A stretch of 64,000 nt of DNA, from positions 3,913,001 to 3,977,000 of the forward strand of contig NZ_JAVIZM010000001.1 in assembly GCF_031453555.1 (NCBI RefSeq), read 5' to 3'. The notes beneath the pieces are model-generated. The model saw only the letters and a program-made list of their open reading frames with translations, was not told where the DNA came from and searched no databases. The translations under genes were made by a program, and so were the position numbers. Shown here in pieces: positions 47,460 to 56,540 of the stretch. The first letter of the stretch is position 1, and each line of letters opens with the position of its first letter. Source of the DNA: Bacillus sp. SLBN-46. Lineage in GTDB: Bacteria; Bacillota; Bacilli; Bacillales; Cytobacillaceae.

Positions 47460-47807
47460 ATGAAAACCCCAAATTATCATGATTTTTATCAAAAGGCATT
47501 AATCCCAATCGGTTTTAACGATTTAAGGGCTCTAAAGGAATCTGATGCTACCATCCCTAATTCTCCTTATACACATTGGCTTATTGCTGTAGAAGGGGTA
47601 CAACTCCCACAACCTACCATTTACTATAATTGGAAAGTTAGCATATATCCCGCTGATTGTGACGGTGATTTCAATTGGAGAAAGCCTTATTATTGTTCAG
47701 AAAATATGGAGTTAATGGATCACGCAAACAAACTAGCTTCTTCATTCGTTGCCTCAGGCAAGAAAGATGAGCTATCCTCCTCAACCCTACTAGAGAAAAT
47801 TAGCTAG
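47460..47807 (+). CDS. Hypothetical protein (115 residues)
   Basis: A soluble 115-residue protein beginning MKTPNYHDFYQKALIPIG and containing many aromatic residues (YTHWLIAVEGVQLPQP, YNWKVSIYPADCDGDFNW). ATGGAGG precedes the ATG and a TATAAT is at 47421-47426. It is divergent from the hemerythrin gene. There is no signal peptide. I do not recognise the family. Confidence 0.75.
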   Translation: MKTPNYHDFYQKALIPIGFNDLRALKESDATIPNSPYTHWLIAVEGVQLPQPTIYYNWKVSIYPADCDGDFNWRKPYYCSENMELMDHANKLASSFVASGKKDELSSSTLLEKIS

Positions 47808-47899
47808 GCCTCTAACATATCAACCTTCTGCTTTACCTCTTTTTTACCCCCACTTGTGAAAAAACCTACATATAGTGATATTTAATATTTTTACATAAA

Positions 47900-47937
47900 A
47901 AAAGTGTTGTTCACGGCTGGCCGTAAACAACACTTTT
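47900..47937 (-). terminator. Terminator of fixABCX
   Basis: Long stem AAAAGTGTTGTT(C/T)ACGGC with its complement, 18 bp with one mismatch, T-run on the minus strand. It also faces the preceding plus-strand gene. Confidence 0.92.
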
Positions 47938-47947
47938 GTCTATTATT

Positions 47948-48232
47948 TTATGCAAGTCTAAATACTATTCCATGTCCACCCTTTGGATACTCCCATTTGA
48001 TGTTTTGGTACGGACAGCCTATACGGCAGCTTCCACATTCATGACAGCCTTCGTAGCCCACCTGCATCCTTGTTCCTTCCCACTTATACACCTCTGCTGG
48101 GCAAAATACTGTACAAATTTTATCGGGACATTGTGTCATGCATACATCATGATCAAGCACAGTCAAATGAGACTTCGTATCACACTTAAAACGGAGAAGA
48201 TACTGTTTTTCTTCGATATTCTTCGTTGACAT
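47948..48232 (-). CDS. fixX: Ferredoxin-like protein FixX
   Basis: A 94-residue small ferredoxin partner of FixC. Cluster ligands are CHECGSCRIGCP (CxxCxxCxxxCP) near residue 65 and CMTQCPDKICTVFCP near 30. ATG at 48232 overlaps the fixC stop by one base (TAATG); an upstream in-frame ATG at 48250 is inside fixC and is not needed. It is the last gene of the operon. Confidence 0.93.
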   Translation of the reverse strand: MSTKNIEEKQYLLRFKCDTKSHLTVLDHDVCMTQCPDKICTVFCPAEVYKWEGTRMQVGYEGCHECGSCRIGCPYQNIKWEYPKGGHGIVFRLA

Positions 48233-49527
48233 TATTTCACCGCCTTCCAAGCACGATAAATATCTTGCAATACTCGAATCGTTCCTCTTTCAGAAGTGAC
48301 ACTCTTCATAATCTGCTTTTGCTTTTCGCGTTTTGGTGTTCCATCTACCGTAAAGAATTTGCTCATGGCTTTATTCATCATTGGAACATATTCATTGAAG
48401 TATTGTGGATACTTTTCAAATGTATGTGCAGCATCTTTATATTTCTCTAAGTCTTTTATGATAAAGCTATCATATAACTTCTCACGGTAGAGATTTAAAC
48501 TGGACTCTGAATAATCGCCACGATGTTTCGCCTCTATTACCGTTTCAGCCGCTAACATGCCTGAATGCATAGCCATATTCGAACCTTCACGGTGGATGGC
48601 ATTAACTAGTTGCGCAGCATCACCAATCACAACTACTCCATTTCCAGCCACCTTAGGAACCGAACGATAGCCGCCTTCTGGAATAAGATGGGCAAGATAC
48701 TCTGCAGATTCTCCACCCGCAATTAATGGTTTTACCATTGGATGTGTTTTCAAGTAATCAAGCAGCTCATACGGCTTTAATTTGGCTTTAATCATACTGG
48801 ATAGAGTAGTACCTACTCCAATGTTAATACTTTCTTTATTTGTGTAAATAAAAGCTGTTCCGAGGTTACCTTTTGTTGAATCCCCAAAGACCTCTATGGT
48901 ACAGCCTTGGTTATCTTCCAGATTAAAACGATCATTGATCTTTTCCTTGGATAAATTAACCACTTCCATAACAGTTAATGCCACTTCATCTGGTCGAAAT
49001 TCTTTATGGAAGCCTAGCTGTTTAGATAAGAGTGAGTTTACTCCGTCCGCAAGTACAACGACGTCGGCATATACCTCTCCATCTGGGCGATCCGTTCGCA
49101 CACCTACTACCTTGCCATTTTCAACAATACATTCGGTAACAACAGTTTCGTTGATTAGGAGCGCTCCCGCCTCGACTGCTTTTTGCGCAAACCATTGGTC
49201 AAACTGTGCTCGGAGAACAGTGAAGTTATTATAAGGTTCCACGGCCCATTCAAGACCTTTATAGCCGAAGGAAACAACAGATTCTTTATCCATCATCCAA
49301 AAGCGCTGTTCAATCACGGGTCTCTCAAGAGGTGCTTCCTTCCAAAATTCAGGAATTAACTCTTCCATTTGCTTTCGATATAACACTCCGCCCATTACGT
49401 TTTTGGCACCAGGATATTCTCCTCTTTCGATAAGCAAAACGTTTAATCCATTTCTCGCACAAGTCAGAGCACAGGAAGTTCCTGCAGGACCCGCACCAAC
49501 GATAATCACATCAAATTTCTCAGGCAT
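48232..49527 (-). CDS. fixC: FixC, flavoprotein-quinone oxidoreductase
   Basis: A 431-residue FAD protein of the ETF:quinone oxidoreductase family. The FAD-binding motif VIIVGAGPAGTSCALTCARN starts at about residue 7 and GVVVIGDAAQLVNAIHREGSN is near residue 290. In FixABCX it takes electrons from the FixAB flavoprotein to quinone, while FixX carries the low-potential branch. It overlaps fixB by 8 bases. Confidence 0.95.
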   Translation of the reverse strand: MPEKFDVIIVGAGPAGTSCALTCARNGLNVLLIERGEYPGAKNVMGGVLYRKQMEELIPEFWKEAPLERPVIEQRFWMMDKESVVSFGYKGLEWAVEPYNNFTVLRAQFDQWFAQKAVEAGALLINETVVTECIVENGKVVGVRTDRPDGEVYADVVVLADGVNSLLSKQLGFHKEFRPDEVALTVMEVVNLSKEKINDRFNLEDNQGCTIEVFGDSTKGNLGTAFIYTNKESINIGVGTTLSSMIKAKLKPYELLDYLKTHPMVKPLIAGGESAEYLAHLIPEGGYRSVPKVAGNGVVVIGDAAQLVNAIHREGSNMAMHSGMLAAETVIEAKHRGDYSESSLNLYREKLYDSFIIKDLEKYKDAAHTFEKYPQYFNEYVPMMNKAMSKFFTVDGTPKREKQKQIMKSVTSERGTIRVLQDIYRAWKAVK

Positions 49528-50551
49528 AGCTTACAACACCGCCTTTTTCTGATCTGAGCTGCTTAAATTGCTCGATTAGTTTAGGTACAATTTCCATTGC
49601 ATCTCCTACAATTCCATATGTTGCAACATCAAAAATTGGTGCATTTGGATCTTTGTTGATAGCGATGATGAACTCGGAGTTCTTCATACCAACTACATGT
49701 TGAATCGCTCCTGAAATACCAATCGCAAAATAAATCTTCGGAGTCACCGTTTCTCCCGTTTGACCAACTTGCTGTTCGTGCGGTAGCCATCCAGCTTCTA
49801 CAACATCACGAGTACCGCCGACACTTGCCCCTATTGTTTCTGCCAACTCATGGATAAGTTGGAAATTTTGAAAATCTCCCATGCCTTTTCCACCACATAC
49901 TATGACATGTGCCTCTGCTAAATTAGCTTTTTTTGTTACGTCATTCACAATTTGGAGTACTTTTGTCCGCATATCTTCTTCTTGAAGTGAAATTTTTTCT
50001 TCAATGACTTTACCAAGACGGCCTGCATCTGGCTCTAATGCCTTCATTACTTTTGGTCTAACAGTGGCCATTTGTGGTCGATGCTTTTTACATAGGATGG
50101 TGGCCATAATATTTCCACCAAATGCTGGTCTGCTTGCTTCTAGCAATCTATTATCGGTATCCACATCCAACATCGTAGTATCCGCTGTTAAGCCCGTAGA
50201 TAAATCAGTTGCTACCGCACTTGCTAAATCCTTTCCATTTGGTGTTGCTCCGTAAAGGATAATCTCTGGCATATATTTTTGAGCGAGCAGCATAACACCC
50301 TTCATATAAGATTCAGTCCGATAATCTTTCAATACCGGATGATCAATGACATACACCTCATCAGCACCATAGGCTATTACCTGATTAGCTAATGGTTTAA
50401 TTTCACTTCCTAATAAGAATCCTGCTAAGGGAACTTGCAGTTTATCTGCCAGCTTTCTGCCGGCTCCAAGCAATTCGAGTGAAACGCCTTCTATTTTACC
50501 TTCGTTTTGTTCAATAAAGACCCAGACTCCACGATAATCGTCTAGATTCAT
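49520..50551 (-). CDS. fixB: FixB, electron transfer flavoprotein alpha subunit
   Basis: A 343-residue ETF alpha subunit. The C-terminal FAD-binding domain is visible: VGGTRDVVEAGWLPHEQQVG, GQTGETVTPKIYFAIGISGA and FIIAINKDPNAPIF. ATG at 50551 (MNLDDYRGVW) follows GGGAGGGG by 5 bases; the ORF is open a little upstream but without a site. FixB pairs with FixA. Confidence 0.93.
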   Translation of the reverse strand: MNLDDYRGVWVFIEQNEGKIEGVSLELLGAGRKLADKLQVPLAGFLLGSEIKPLANQVIAYGADEVYVIDHPVLKDYRTESYMKGVMLLAQKYMPEIILYGATPNGKDLASAVATDLSTGLTADTTMLDVDTDNRLLEASRPAFGGNIMATILCKKHRPQMATVRPKVMKALEPDAGRLGKVIEEKISLQEEDMRTKVLQIVNDVTKKANLAEAHVIVCGGKGMGDFQNFQLIHELAETIGASVGGTRDVVEAGWLPHEQQVGQTGETVTPKIYFAIGISGAIQHVVGMKNSEFIIAINKDPNAPIFDVATYGIVGDAMEIVPKLIEQFKQLRSEKGGVVSYA

Positions 50552-50586
50552 GTAAACCCCTCCCTGCGGCAACTGATAAATCTTTG

Positions 50587-51411
50587 TTATTTAGATGACT
50601 GGATTGTTAACAGGTCTTTTTTCTCTATTAACAATTCCATAAGCTGCTTCACTTGCTCATCAGCAGTACCCTCAAGTCTTTTACCACCCTCTGGTCGTGG
50701 AGGTGTAAACATCTTACCTACAATGGTCGGTGAACCCTTAAGTCCTAATTGAGCACGTTCAACATTCTCTAGATCACTTACTGCCCAGATAATAGGTTCA
50801 TATCTAGCTGCACTAATCATGTTCGGCATTGGTGAATAGTCGATTGCATTTATTTCTTTTTCAACTGTTAATAAACAAGGTAGCTCAGACTGAATGAGTT
50901 CATATCCGCTGGTTAATTTTCGTTTGATTAAAATGGTCTTCTCCGCTTGATTGACTTCCGTAACTTCAATTACATTCGTGACTGGTGGAATATCCATCCT
51001 TCTTGCGATTCCTGGTCCAACCTGTCCTGTATCTCCGTCGATAGCGTGTTTCCCACAAATTACTAAATCTACTGGGAGATCCTTACCGATTCTTTCCAAT
51101 GCTTTAGATAAGGCATAACTTGTTGCAAGTGTATCTGCACCCGCAAAAGCACGGTCAGAAATCAAATAGCCTCTATCTGCACCTATTTCAATACTCTTTT
51201 TAATAACTGCCGTTGCCTGCGGTGGTCCCATTGACAATACCGATATGGTTCCTCCCGTTTTTTCCTTAATTTTCACAGCCTCTTGAACCGCATGTGCATC
51301 GTAAGGATTCAAAATAGCTGGAGCACTTCGGCGGTCGAGTGTGTTTGTTTTAGGATTGATTTTAATGATTTTTGTATCAGGTACTTGTTTGACACATACG
51401 ACAATGTGCAT
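50587..51411 (-). CDS. fixA: FixA, electron transfer flavoprotein beta subunit
   Basis: A 274-residue ETF beta subunit, first gene of fixABCX. It begins MHIVVCVKQVPDTKII with the conserved nucleotide-binding segments ALNPYDAHA-like (AILNPYDAHAVQEAV), GKHAIDGDTGQVGPG and IKRKLTSGYELIQSELP. The open frame extends upstream to 51525, but AGGAGGG lies 10 bases before the ATG at 51411. FixABCX uses electron bifurcation from NADH to reduce ferredoxin and quinone in nitrogen fixers; other hosts use related complexes for carnitine or fatty-acid metabolism. Confidence 0.93.
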   Translation of the reverse strand: MHIVVCVKQVPDTKIIKINPKTNTLDRRSAPAILNPYDAHAVQEAVKIKEKTGGTISVLSMGPPQATAVIKKSIEIGADRGYLISDRAFAGADTLATSYALSKALERIGKDLPVDLVICGKHAIDGDTGQVGPGIARRMDIPPVTNVIEVTEVNQAEKTILIKRKLTSGYELIQSELPCLLTVEKEINAIDYSPMPNMISAARYEPIIWAVSDLENVERAQLGLKGSPTIVGKMFTPPRPEGGKRLEGTADEQVKQLMELLIEKKDLLTIQSSK

Positions 51412-51804
51412 GTAGGACTTTCCCTCCTCCATATAGTCTAAGATTGGTGAAAGCGTTTGCTTCCTTTGGTTATAAAAAATGCTTTTATTAACGATATATG
51501 AACCGTAACACAAGCATAGTACCAAACAATGATGGTTTTCTTTTTTTTCTTACAAAGATCAATGAAATTTCGGATAAACTAAATAAGCATGACAAACTTG
51601 GGTAGATTCTAGGGAGTAGGATATAACTAATAAAAAAGTTGAAGTAATAACAAATTGTGGTAAGATATGTAGTTAATCATGATGTGAGAATGTATAAATA
51701 TAGCACTACTATAACTATATGAAATATTGGGATATAAACAATGATAAAAATCACAGTACTGTCTAAAATTGTAGATTTTATGATTATAAGGAAGGAGGAA
51801 AGCA
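51412..51804. other. Intergenic region between fixA and the ZIP transporter gene
   Basis: The 393 bases hold no gene. A cre-like site is near the fix end (51448-51461). Minus-strand TTGTGT-17-TAATAA is a possible fix promoter, and plus-strand TTGAAG-16-TAAGAT (about 51639-51666) a possible one for the ZIP gene. No FNR palindrome or NifA site was seen. Confidence 0.5.
51448..51461. promoter_or_regulatory. cre-like site upstream of fixA
   Basis: TGAAAGCGTTTGCT matches the CcpA consensus TGWAANCGNTNWCA in 10 of 12 defined positions. It lies just upstream of the fixA ribosome site, downstream of the likely promoter, as in roadblock-type repression. Confidence 0.5.
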
Positions 51805-52536
51805 ATGAATGAGGTAATCTTCGGGAGTGTACTCTCTGCTTTATCAACAGGAGTTGGAGCGTTACTGATCTTATTTATTCATCATTCTATTACACATCGA
51901 TGGAAGGACGTATTGTTAGCCTTTAGTGCAGGCATTATGATGGCAGCGTCTACTATTGGTTTGATTCCGGAGGCCCTCAAATACGGAGGATATATATCAC
52001 TTTTTGTCGGTGTTTGGTTAGGGGTAGGTGTACTAACTCTCTTGGAAAAAAATATTCCCCATATTGACTTACAACATAGTAAAAAGGGAATTCATTTCGA
52101 TGAAAAAGCTTTGTTAATTATCGCTGCCATTACTTTACATAATATCCCTGAGGGTCTATCTGTTGGTGTTAGCTATGCATCTGCAGAAGGAGATACTGGA
52201 AATTTAATCGCATTAGCAATTGGTTTCCAAAATGCTCCAGAAGGCCTTCTTGTCGCTCTCTTTTTAATTAACCAGCAAATTAGTAAATGGAAGGCCTTCT
52301 TCATAGCGACCTTAACAGGTGCTATTGAAATTGTAACTTCATTATTAGGGTATTTTTTAACTTCATTTGTTCAAGGCCTTGTTCCATACGGCCTATCTTT
52401 TGCGGCAGGTGCGATGTTATATATCATTTATAAAGAATTAATTCCCGAAAGTCACGGAGACGGAAATGAGCGGGTATCAACCTATGCGTTTATCATGGGG
52501 CTGTTAATTATGGTGTTAATTATTAATATTTTTTAA
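51805..52536 (+). CDS. ZIP-family divalent metal transporter
   Basis: A 243-residue membrane protein with about eight helices. The metal-binding helices carry HNIPEGLSVGVSYASAEGD and FQNAPEGLLVALFL, the ZIP signature; a short His-containing loop (HIDLQHSKKGIHFDEKA) joins helices 3 and 4. It probably imports Zn2+ or another divalent metal; specificity cannot be told. Start ATG at 51805 follows AAGGAGGAAAGCA. Confidence 0.88.
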   Translation: MNEVIFGSVLSALSTGVGALLILFIHHSITHRWKDVLLAFSAGIMMAASTIGLIPEALKYGGYISLFVGVWLGVGVLTLLEKNIPHIDLQHSKKGIHFDEKALLIIAAITLHNIPEGLSVGVSYASAEGDTGNLIALAIGFQNAPEGLLVALFLINQQISKWKAFFIATLTGAIEIVTSLLGYFLTSFVQGLVPYGLSFAAGAMLYIIYKELIPESHGDGNERVSTYAFIMGLLIMVLIINIF

Positions 52537-52593
52537 TTGGACAAGTAACTTATCAATATATTTTCAAGCTGCTTTATACCTCTCAATTTCCAT

Positions 52594-52836
52594 TTAGACT
52601 AATACTTTAGGCCAAATCATAATCATTTGTTTAAAAGCAATTTTAACTTCTTCATTTGGCCTGGATGCTTGTCCCATTACCCTATGGTAATCATTAATTA
52701 ATTCATCTAGCTCCTGGCTGTATTTAATTGTTTCCTCACTTGTATAGCCCAACGTGTTTGCGCAATTTATCATTAATTCCCTTTTGGCCCTTATCTGTTC
52801 AATCATATCATTTTGATTATTACTATCCTTGTACAA
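52594..52836 (-). CDS. spo0E: Spo0E-like aspartyl-phosphate phosphatase
   Basis: An 80-residue cytosolic protein of the Spo0E/Yisl/YnzD family that dephosphorylates Spo0A~P and so delays sporulation. The signature SQELDELIND is near residue 45, preceded by a helix with IEQIRAKRELMINCA. TTG at 52836 follows TAGGAGG by 6 bases; an ATG at 52854 lies upstream of that site. Proximity to mtn genes is like B. subtilis, where spo0E is near mtnK. It could be a paralogue rather than spo0E itself. Confidence 0.8.
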   Translation of the reverse strand: MYKDSNNQNDMIEQIRAKRELMINCANTLGYTSEETIKYSQELDELINDYHRVMGQASRPNEEVKIAFKQMIMIWPKVLV

Positions 52837-52898
52837 TGTTATCCTCCTACTCATTACCCTGTTACTGTAATTCGCTAAAAAAGTTGACTACTTGAAGA

Positions 52899-52927
52899 AT
52901 TATGACAAGAATTTCTTTAAAAGTAAA
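52899..52927 (-). promoter_or_regulatory. Candidate SigA promoter of the spo0E-like gene
   Basis: Minus strand: TTTACT (52922-52927), 17 bases, CATAAT (52899-52904). Confidence 0.5.
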
Positions 52928-52969
52928 TACATTCGCAAAAGTAGACAAAACATTCTATTTCTTTCGTTT

Positions 52970-52976
52970 TTCGACA
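52970..52976. promoter_or_regulatory. Spo0A box upstream of the spo0E-like promoter
   Basis: TTCGACA on the plus strand (TGTCGAA on the minus) is an exact 0A box, about 43 bases upstream of the -35. Being 7 bp it could be by chance, but feedback of Spo0A on its phosphatase gene makes sense. Confidence 0.4.
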
Positions 52977-53171
52977 AATTCCTTCGTTTTTTTCAAGCTT
53001 TTACGACAATTGTCTCCGACTCCCTTCGATTGCATCATGACAAAATTTACCTTACGCAAATAGGAAGGAAAATGATTGAACAAGTTTCTTTTTTTTGATT
53101 GGATTATTAAGCTACTGATAAAATTTTTCCAAAATACTTCCAAATCCAAAAATGAATCCAAAACAGATAAA

Positions 53172-53202
53172 AAAACTGACTGCAACAGTTGCAGCCAGTT
53201 TT
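53172..53202 (-). terminator. Terminator of the mtnWXBD operon
   Basis: AAAACTGACTGCAAC and GTTGCAGCCAGTTTT form a 15-bp stem with one mismatch, followed by Ts on the minus strand. Confidence 0.92.
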
Positions 53203-53208
53203 CCTTTT

Positions 53209-53742
53209 TTATTGGTTTACTTCTTCTTTTTCGTAAATAGGAACCCAGCCTTCGGTTGTAACAAAAATTCTTACTGCAACAACCTTTCTGTCTTCTTCAA
53301 GGGTAAAATAATGTCTTGTATTTTCTGGTACAGAGATCAAATCACCAGGATTTAAATGAACTTCAAAAAACTCTCCATCTTTACCTTGAATAACAAATAC
53401 CCCGTGACCACTTACAATAAAACGAACTTCATCATCTGTATGATGGTGCTCGTTTTTAAAATTAGTAAGTAATACGTCAAGATTCGGTGTGTTTTCGGAT
53501 AATGAGATCACATCTTGTGCTTTATACCCACGTCTCTCAGAAATATCTTCAATCTCAGCTGCGAATGTATTTAATATTTCTTCTTTTTCTTCATCGCTTA
53601 AAAGGTATTTTTCTACTAACGTTGCTGGGAGTTTGCTAATATCCCAGTTTTCATAAATAACTTCCTGACTTTCTAGGAAGCTTGCAACTGCCTCCTGCTC
53701 GTGAATTTGATCTTCTTTCTTTTGAAATGTAATATATGCCAT
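53209..53742 (-). CDS. mtnD: Acireductone dioxygenase
   Basis: The cupin metal enzyme that oxidises acireductone to ketomethylthiobutyrate and formate in methionine salvage. The metal motif EHHHTDDEVRFIVSGHG (His, His, Glu) is near residue 95 and the fourth ligand is in PENTRHYFTL near 135. The 177 residues match the family. It is the last gene of mtnWXBD; the ATG at 53742 follows AGGAGAGGTTG. Confidence 0.95.
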   Translation of the reverse strand: MAYITFQKKEDQIHEQEAVASFLESQEVIYENWDISKLPATLVEKYLLSDEEKEEILNTFAAEIEDISERRGYKAQDVISLSENTPNLDVLLTNFKNEHHHTDDEVRFIVSGHGVFVIQGKDGEFFEVHLNPGDLISVPENTRHYFTLEEDRKVVAVRIFVTTEGWVPIYEKEEVNQ

Positions 53743-53768
53743 ATCGTATCAACCTCTCCTGTATTTTT

Positions 53769-54398
53769 TTAAACTACTTTAAATAATTGGTATGGTTTAT
53801 GTTCTAGTAACCGCAGTTGGTAGCGGAATAGAAATTCTGATGCTTCTAGGATTTTTTTTGCCTCAAATGCATTTCGTCCCCACACTGTGATTCCATGGTT
53901 TCGAATTAGTACAGCACCACTGTCTTCGGAAACATGTTCTGAAAATTTATTTGCAAGTGTAGGAATGTGTGCATAATTTCTTATAATAGGTACCTTTAAA
54001 ACAGCATCCTCTTCCCATTTATCAAAAGCCTTTATTAACTCTTGACCCTTAAAGGTAACCTCTCCATGATCACCATAGACCTCTGAAATCACATTATTAT
54101 CAATGGTATGAACATGAAGACTACAACCAGCATTTGTCTTGCGATAAATCTCCACATGAAGTAGTGTCTCTGCTGACGGTTTTAAATGAGTCTCTTTTAC
54201 CGGACGGCCAAATTCATCCACTAATAAAAAATCTTCTGAAGTCCGCTTACGTTTATCTTTTCCGCTTGCTGTCACCAAAAATTGAAGCGGATGATCACTC
54301 ACTTTAATGGCAAGATTTCCACTTGTCCCCATAAACCAATCTCTCTCTGCCAATTCATCCTTAATATCGGCTAATTCTGCCCATCTTTCCTTTAACAT
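53769..54398 (-). CDS. mtnB: Methylthioribulose-1-phosphate dehydratase
   Basis: A class II aldolase/adducin-fold zinc enzyme of 209 residues. Zinc ligands are in [10 protein letters not shown] and RNHGITVWG. It makes 2,3-diketo-5-methylthiopentyl-1-phosphate. ATG at 54398 overlaps the mtnX end by 7 bases, so translation is coupled. The ribosome site is AGGTGGGTGAG. Confidence 0.94.
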   Translation of the reverse strand: MLKERWAELADIKDELAERDWFMGTSGNLAIKVSDHPLQFLVTASGKDKRKRTSEDFLLVDEFGRPVKETHLKPSAETLLHVEIYRKTNAGCSLHVHTIDNNVISEVYGDHGEVTFKGQELIKAFDKWEEDAVLKVPIIRNYAHIPTLANKFSEHVSEDSGAVLIRNHGITVWGRNAFEAKKILEASEFLFRYQLRLLEHKPYQLFKVV

Positions 54399-55066
54399 GT
54401 TAGCTCACCCACCTCAATTCTTTTATTTATTTCCTCGATACAATCGAAGAAAGTTTGAAACCCTTGATGGTTAATACCCCATTCCACACATTTTTCCTGA
54501 AGTAAATCCCTCGCTAACACAAAGTCAGCATGTTTAGCAGCCTCTAGGTCGGTTACAGAGTCGCCTATTACGATTTTAAAACTCTCCTTTGGATTGTTCA
54601 GTTTACGCATAATACTAGGCTTGCAGCAACCACAATCATTGTTACAAGAGGAATCACATTCATGTGGCCAAAGAATATTAATTGTTTCTCCAGAAAAATC
54701 AGAATGATTACAATAGACTCCATCAAATGGAGCGTATTCTGCTAGGATCGGAAGGACAAAAAAATCTATACCGCCACTAACAATATAGAGGGGTATTCCC
54801 TTTTCACGAGCATACCCTACAAACTCTTTAAAGCCTGGTCGAATTTTTGCATTTTCAATTGCAAATTCAGTTATTTCTTTCTTCTTACTACTAGGCAATA
54901 AGGAAAATAATTTCCCCACACCCTCACTCACTGAAATCTGACGAGAAAGAATTAAATCCTTAATTCCCACCCATTCAGGAGGAGCAAATTGTTTCATAAT
55001 AGCAATGATGTTATCACTTTCTGTAATCGTTCCATCAAAATCACAATAAATAACCGGCTTTGTCAT
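54392..55066 (-). CDS. mtnX: 2-Hydroxy-3-keto-5-methylthiopentenyl-1-phosphate phosphatase
   Basis: A HAD-superfamily phosphatase of 224 residues that makes acireductone. Motif I is [13 protein letters not shown], motif [11 protein letters not shown] and motif [12 protein letters not shown]. The Cys-rich insert [14 protein letters not shown] is typical of MtnX. It begins directly after the mtnW stop (TAAATG). Confidence 0.95.
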   Translation of the reverse strand: MTKPVIYCDFDGTITESDNIIAIMKQFAPPEWVGIKDLILSRQISVSEGVGKLFSLLPSSKKKEITEFAIENAKIRPGFKEFVGYAREKGIPLYIVSGGIDFFVLPILAEYAPFDGVYCNHSDFSGETINILWPHECDSSCNNDCGCCKPSIMRKLNNPKESFKIVIGDSVTDLEAAKHADFVLARDLLQEKCVEWGINHQGFQTFFDCIEEINKRIEVGELTC

Positions 55067-56278
55067 TTAGACCGTCACCTCGGCATTTCCCCAAAGCTGA
55101 AGTGCCTTTTTAAGTTCAGGATACTGCTCCGCTCCTACTGAGAGTGTGTTTCCCTGAAGAATGGAATCCACTGCTTGTCGGAAGGCAAGGCCACCTCCAC
55201 GAGCACCGTTTGGATGCCCATGAACGCCACCACCTGCATTTATTACGGAGTCAATTCCAAAGTCACGAATTAACAAGGATACCAACCCTGGATGTATTCC
55301 CGCTGATGGCACTGGAAAAGCTTTTTTATAAACATCCTCTTTGGTCAGTTCAGCTGCAATTGAAAGTGCAGATGTTTTTTCTAATGCCACCGTTCCATAT
55401 GGAGATGGGAACAGTGATAAATCAGCACCTGCATAACGTAAAAGCTTTCCAAGGAGCAAAGAATGGGAAAAGCCATATTGGGATGAAGAAGTTAATGCGC
55501 CGCTTACTGCTGGATGTGCCATTAAAGGCAACCCAATTTCATTGTCCTCTCTTAATTCTTGCAGGACATCTAATCCATATGAGAAGACATTAAATAATAG
55601 TAAATCTGCTCCCAGCTCAGCTGCTTTTTTTGCTTTCTCCTTAAGTTGTGAGGTTCTCCCAGTCAGGTTTACTGCGTACAGCGTTCTATGACCAGTCTCT
55701 TCTAAAACTTCATTTAACACTTGTTTTCCCGCGGTAATTCTTTTTTCAAAAGGTGTTAATTCATTTTCAAAAAGAATCTCATCATCCTTGACTAAATCAA
55801 CACCACCAAGAGCTTGCTGCTTTAACTGCTCTACCAAAAAGTGTATGTCCTTACCAAGTACGCCTTTAAAGATACTCATCACTAATGGTCTATCATGTAC
55901 GTTTATTTTCTCTCGAATTCCATCGATACCGAATCTAGGTCCAGGAAAATGACTCTTTAAACAATCATCAAACTGCAAATCTAGTAATTTTATTTTTCCA
56001 TCCAAGGACAGTTTTCCGAAAACAGTGGTTAAGATCGCTGGCAAGTCAGTAGAGAAATTAATGGTTGGATAAGCAATTCGAATGATTGCTAGACCTTCTT
56101 TTTCAGAGTCTTTCCCTTCAACTGAAACGACTCGGCCCTTATGCTTGCGCAGTTGGTTCTGCTCGAGCTCAGGAAGATTCGTCCAAGAACCTACAGTTAA
56201 GCCAAGAGCAATTTCCTCTGCTTTTTTCTCCGGATTTTTTTCATCATGTACAAGATATGTAGCAATTATTTCAGACAT
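55067..56278 (-). CDS. mtnW: 2,3-Diketo-5-methylthiopentyl-1-phosphate enolase (RuBisCO-like protein)
   Basis: A form IV RuBisCO-like enolase of 403 residues acting in methionine salvage. It retains the catalytic segment [12 protein letters not shown] (Lys, Asp-Asp-Glu, the carbamylated-lysine region), HPAVSGAL and [17 protein letters not shown]. The start ATG at 56278 ([14 protein letters not shown]) follows GGAAAGGAAG; upstream in-frame codons lie in the leader. It is the first gene of a four-gene unit under an S-box riboswitch. Confidence 0.95.
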   Translation of the reverse strand: MSEIIATYLVHDEKNPEKKAEEIALGLTVGSWTNLPELEQNQLRKHKGRVVSVEGKDSEKEGLAIIRIAYPTINFSTDLPAILTTVFGKLSLDGKIKLLDLQFDDCLKSHFPGPRFGIDGIREKINVHDRPLVMSIFKGVLGKDIHFLVEQLKQQALGGVDLVKDDEILFENELTPFEKRITAGKQVLNEVLEETGHRTLYAVNLTGRTSQLKEKAKKAAELGADLLLFNVFSYGLDVLQELREDNEIGLPLMAHPAVSGALTSSSQYGFSHSLLLGKLLRYAGADLSLFPSPYGTVALEKTSALSIAAELTKEDVYKKAFPVPSAGIHPGLVSLLIRDFGIDSVINAGGGVHGHPNGARGGGLAFRQAVDSILQGNTLSVGAEQYPELKKALQLWGNAEVTV

Positions 56279-56304
56279 TATTTTCAACTTCCTTTCCAAA
56301 AAAC

Positions 56305-56460
56305 ATAAAAAACCTCTTCGAAAAGAAGAGGTTAGCATCACAAACTAACATCTTCTCATCTTTCAGCCAGATTGCTGCAAGATTTAGCACCGTGCTTAAC
56401 TTTTGGTTAAGTCGGTTGCCGGGCTTCATAGGGCTTTTCCCTCCACCTGCTCTTGATAAG
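56305..56460 (-). ncRNA. SAM-I (S-box) riboswitch of mtnWXBD
   Basis: Read on the minus strand from 56460: CTTATCAAGAG (P1), then GGAGGG and GAAGCCCGGCAACC (P2 and kink-turn), a classical P3 with CCG/CGG and CTTAAC/GTTAAG arms, CACGGTGCTAAATC (P3 to P4) and a P4. It ends in an intrinsic terminator (AACCTCTTC / GAAGAGGTT, 56311-56333) with its T-run at 56305-56310. High SAM should cause termination and low SAM allow mtnWXBD expression. Confidence 0.96.
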
Positions 56461-56540
56461 AAAACGATTCGTATTTATTCACATTTATAAGTTGTTAAAC
56501 TTTATTTTGGATTATCGCAAGAAAAAAAACATTTGTCAAC

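Larger units (their letters stand above)
52837..53208. other. Intergenic region upstream of spo0E and downstream of mtnD
   Basis: The 372 bases contain the spo0E promoter (52899-52927), a Spo0A box (52970-52976) and the mtnD terminator (53172-53202). Short plus-strand frames here lack ribosome sites and were rejected. Confidence 0.5.

Noticed and set aside
52892..53098. Plus-strand 68-codon frame upstream of spo0E
   Set aside because: No ribosome site, basic-aromatic composition typical of AT-rich noncoding DNA, and it overlaps the promoter and Spo0A box of the opposite gene.
55144..55593. 149-codon plus-strand frame opposite mtnW
   Set aside because: Antisense of a well-identified RuBisCO-like gene; no start signals.
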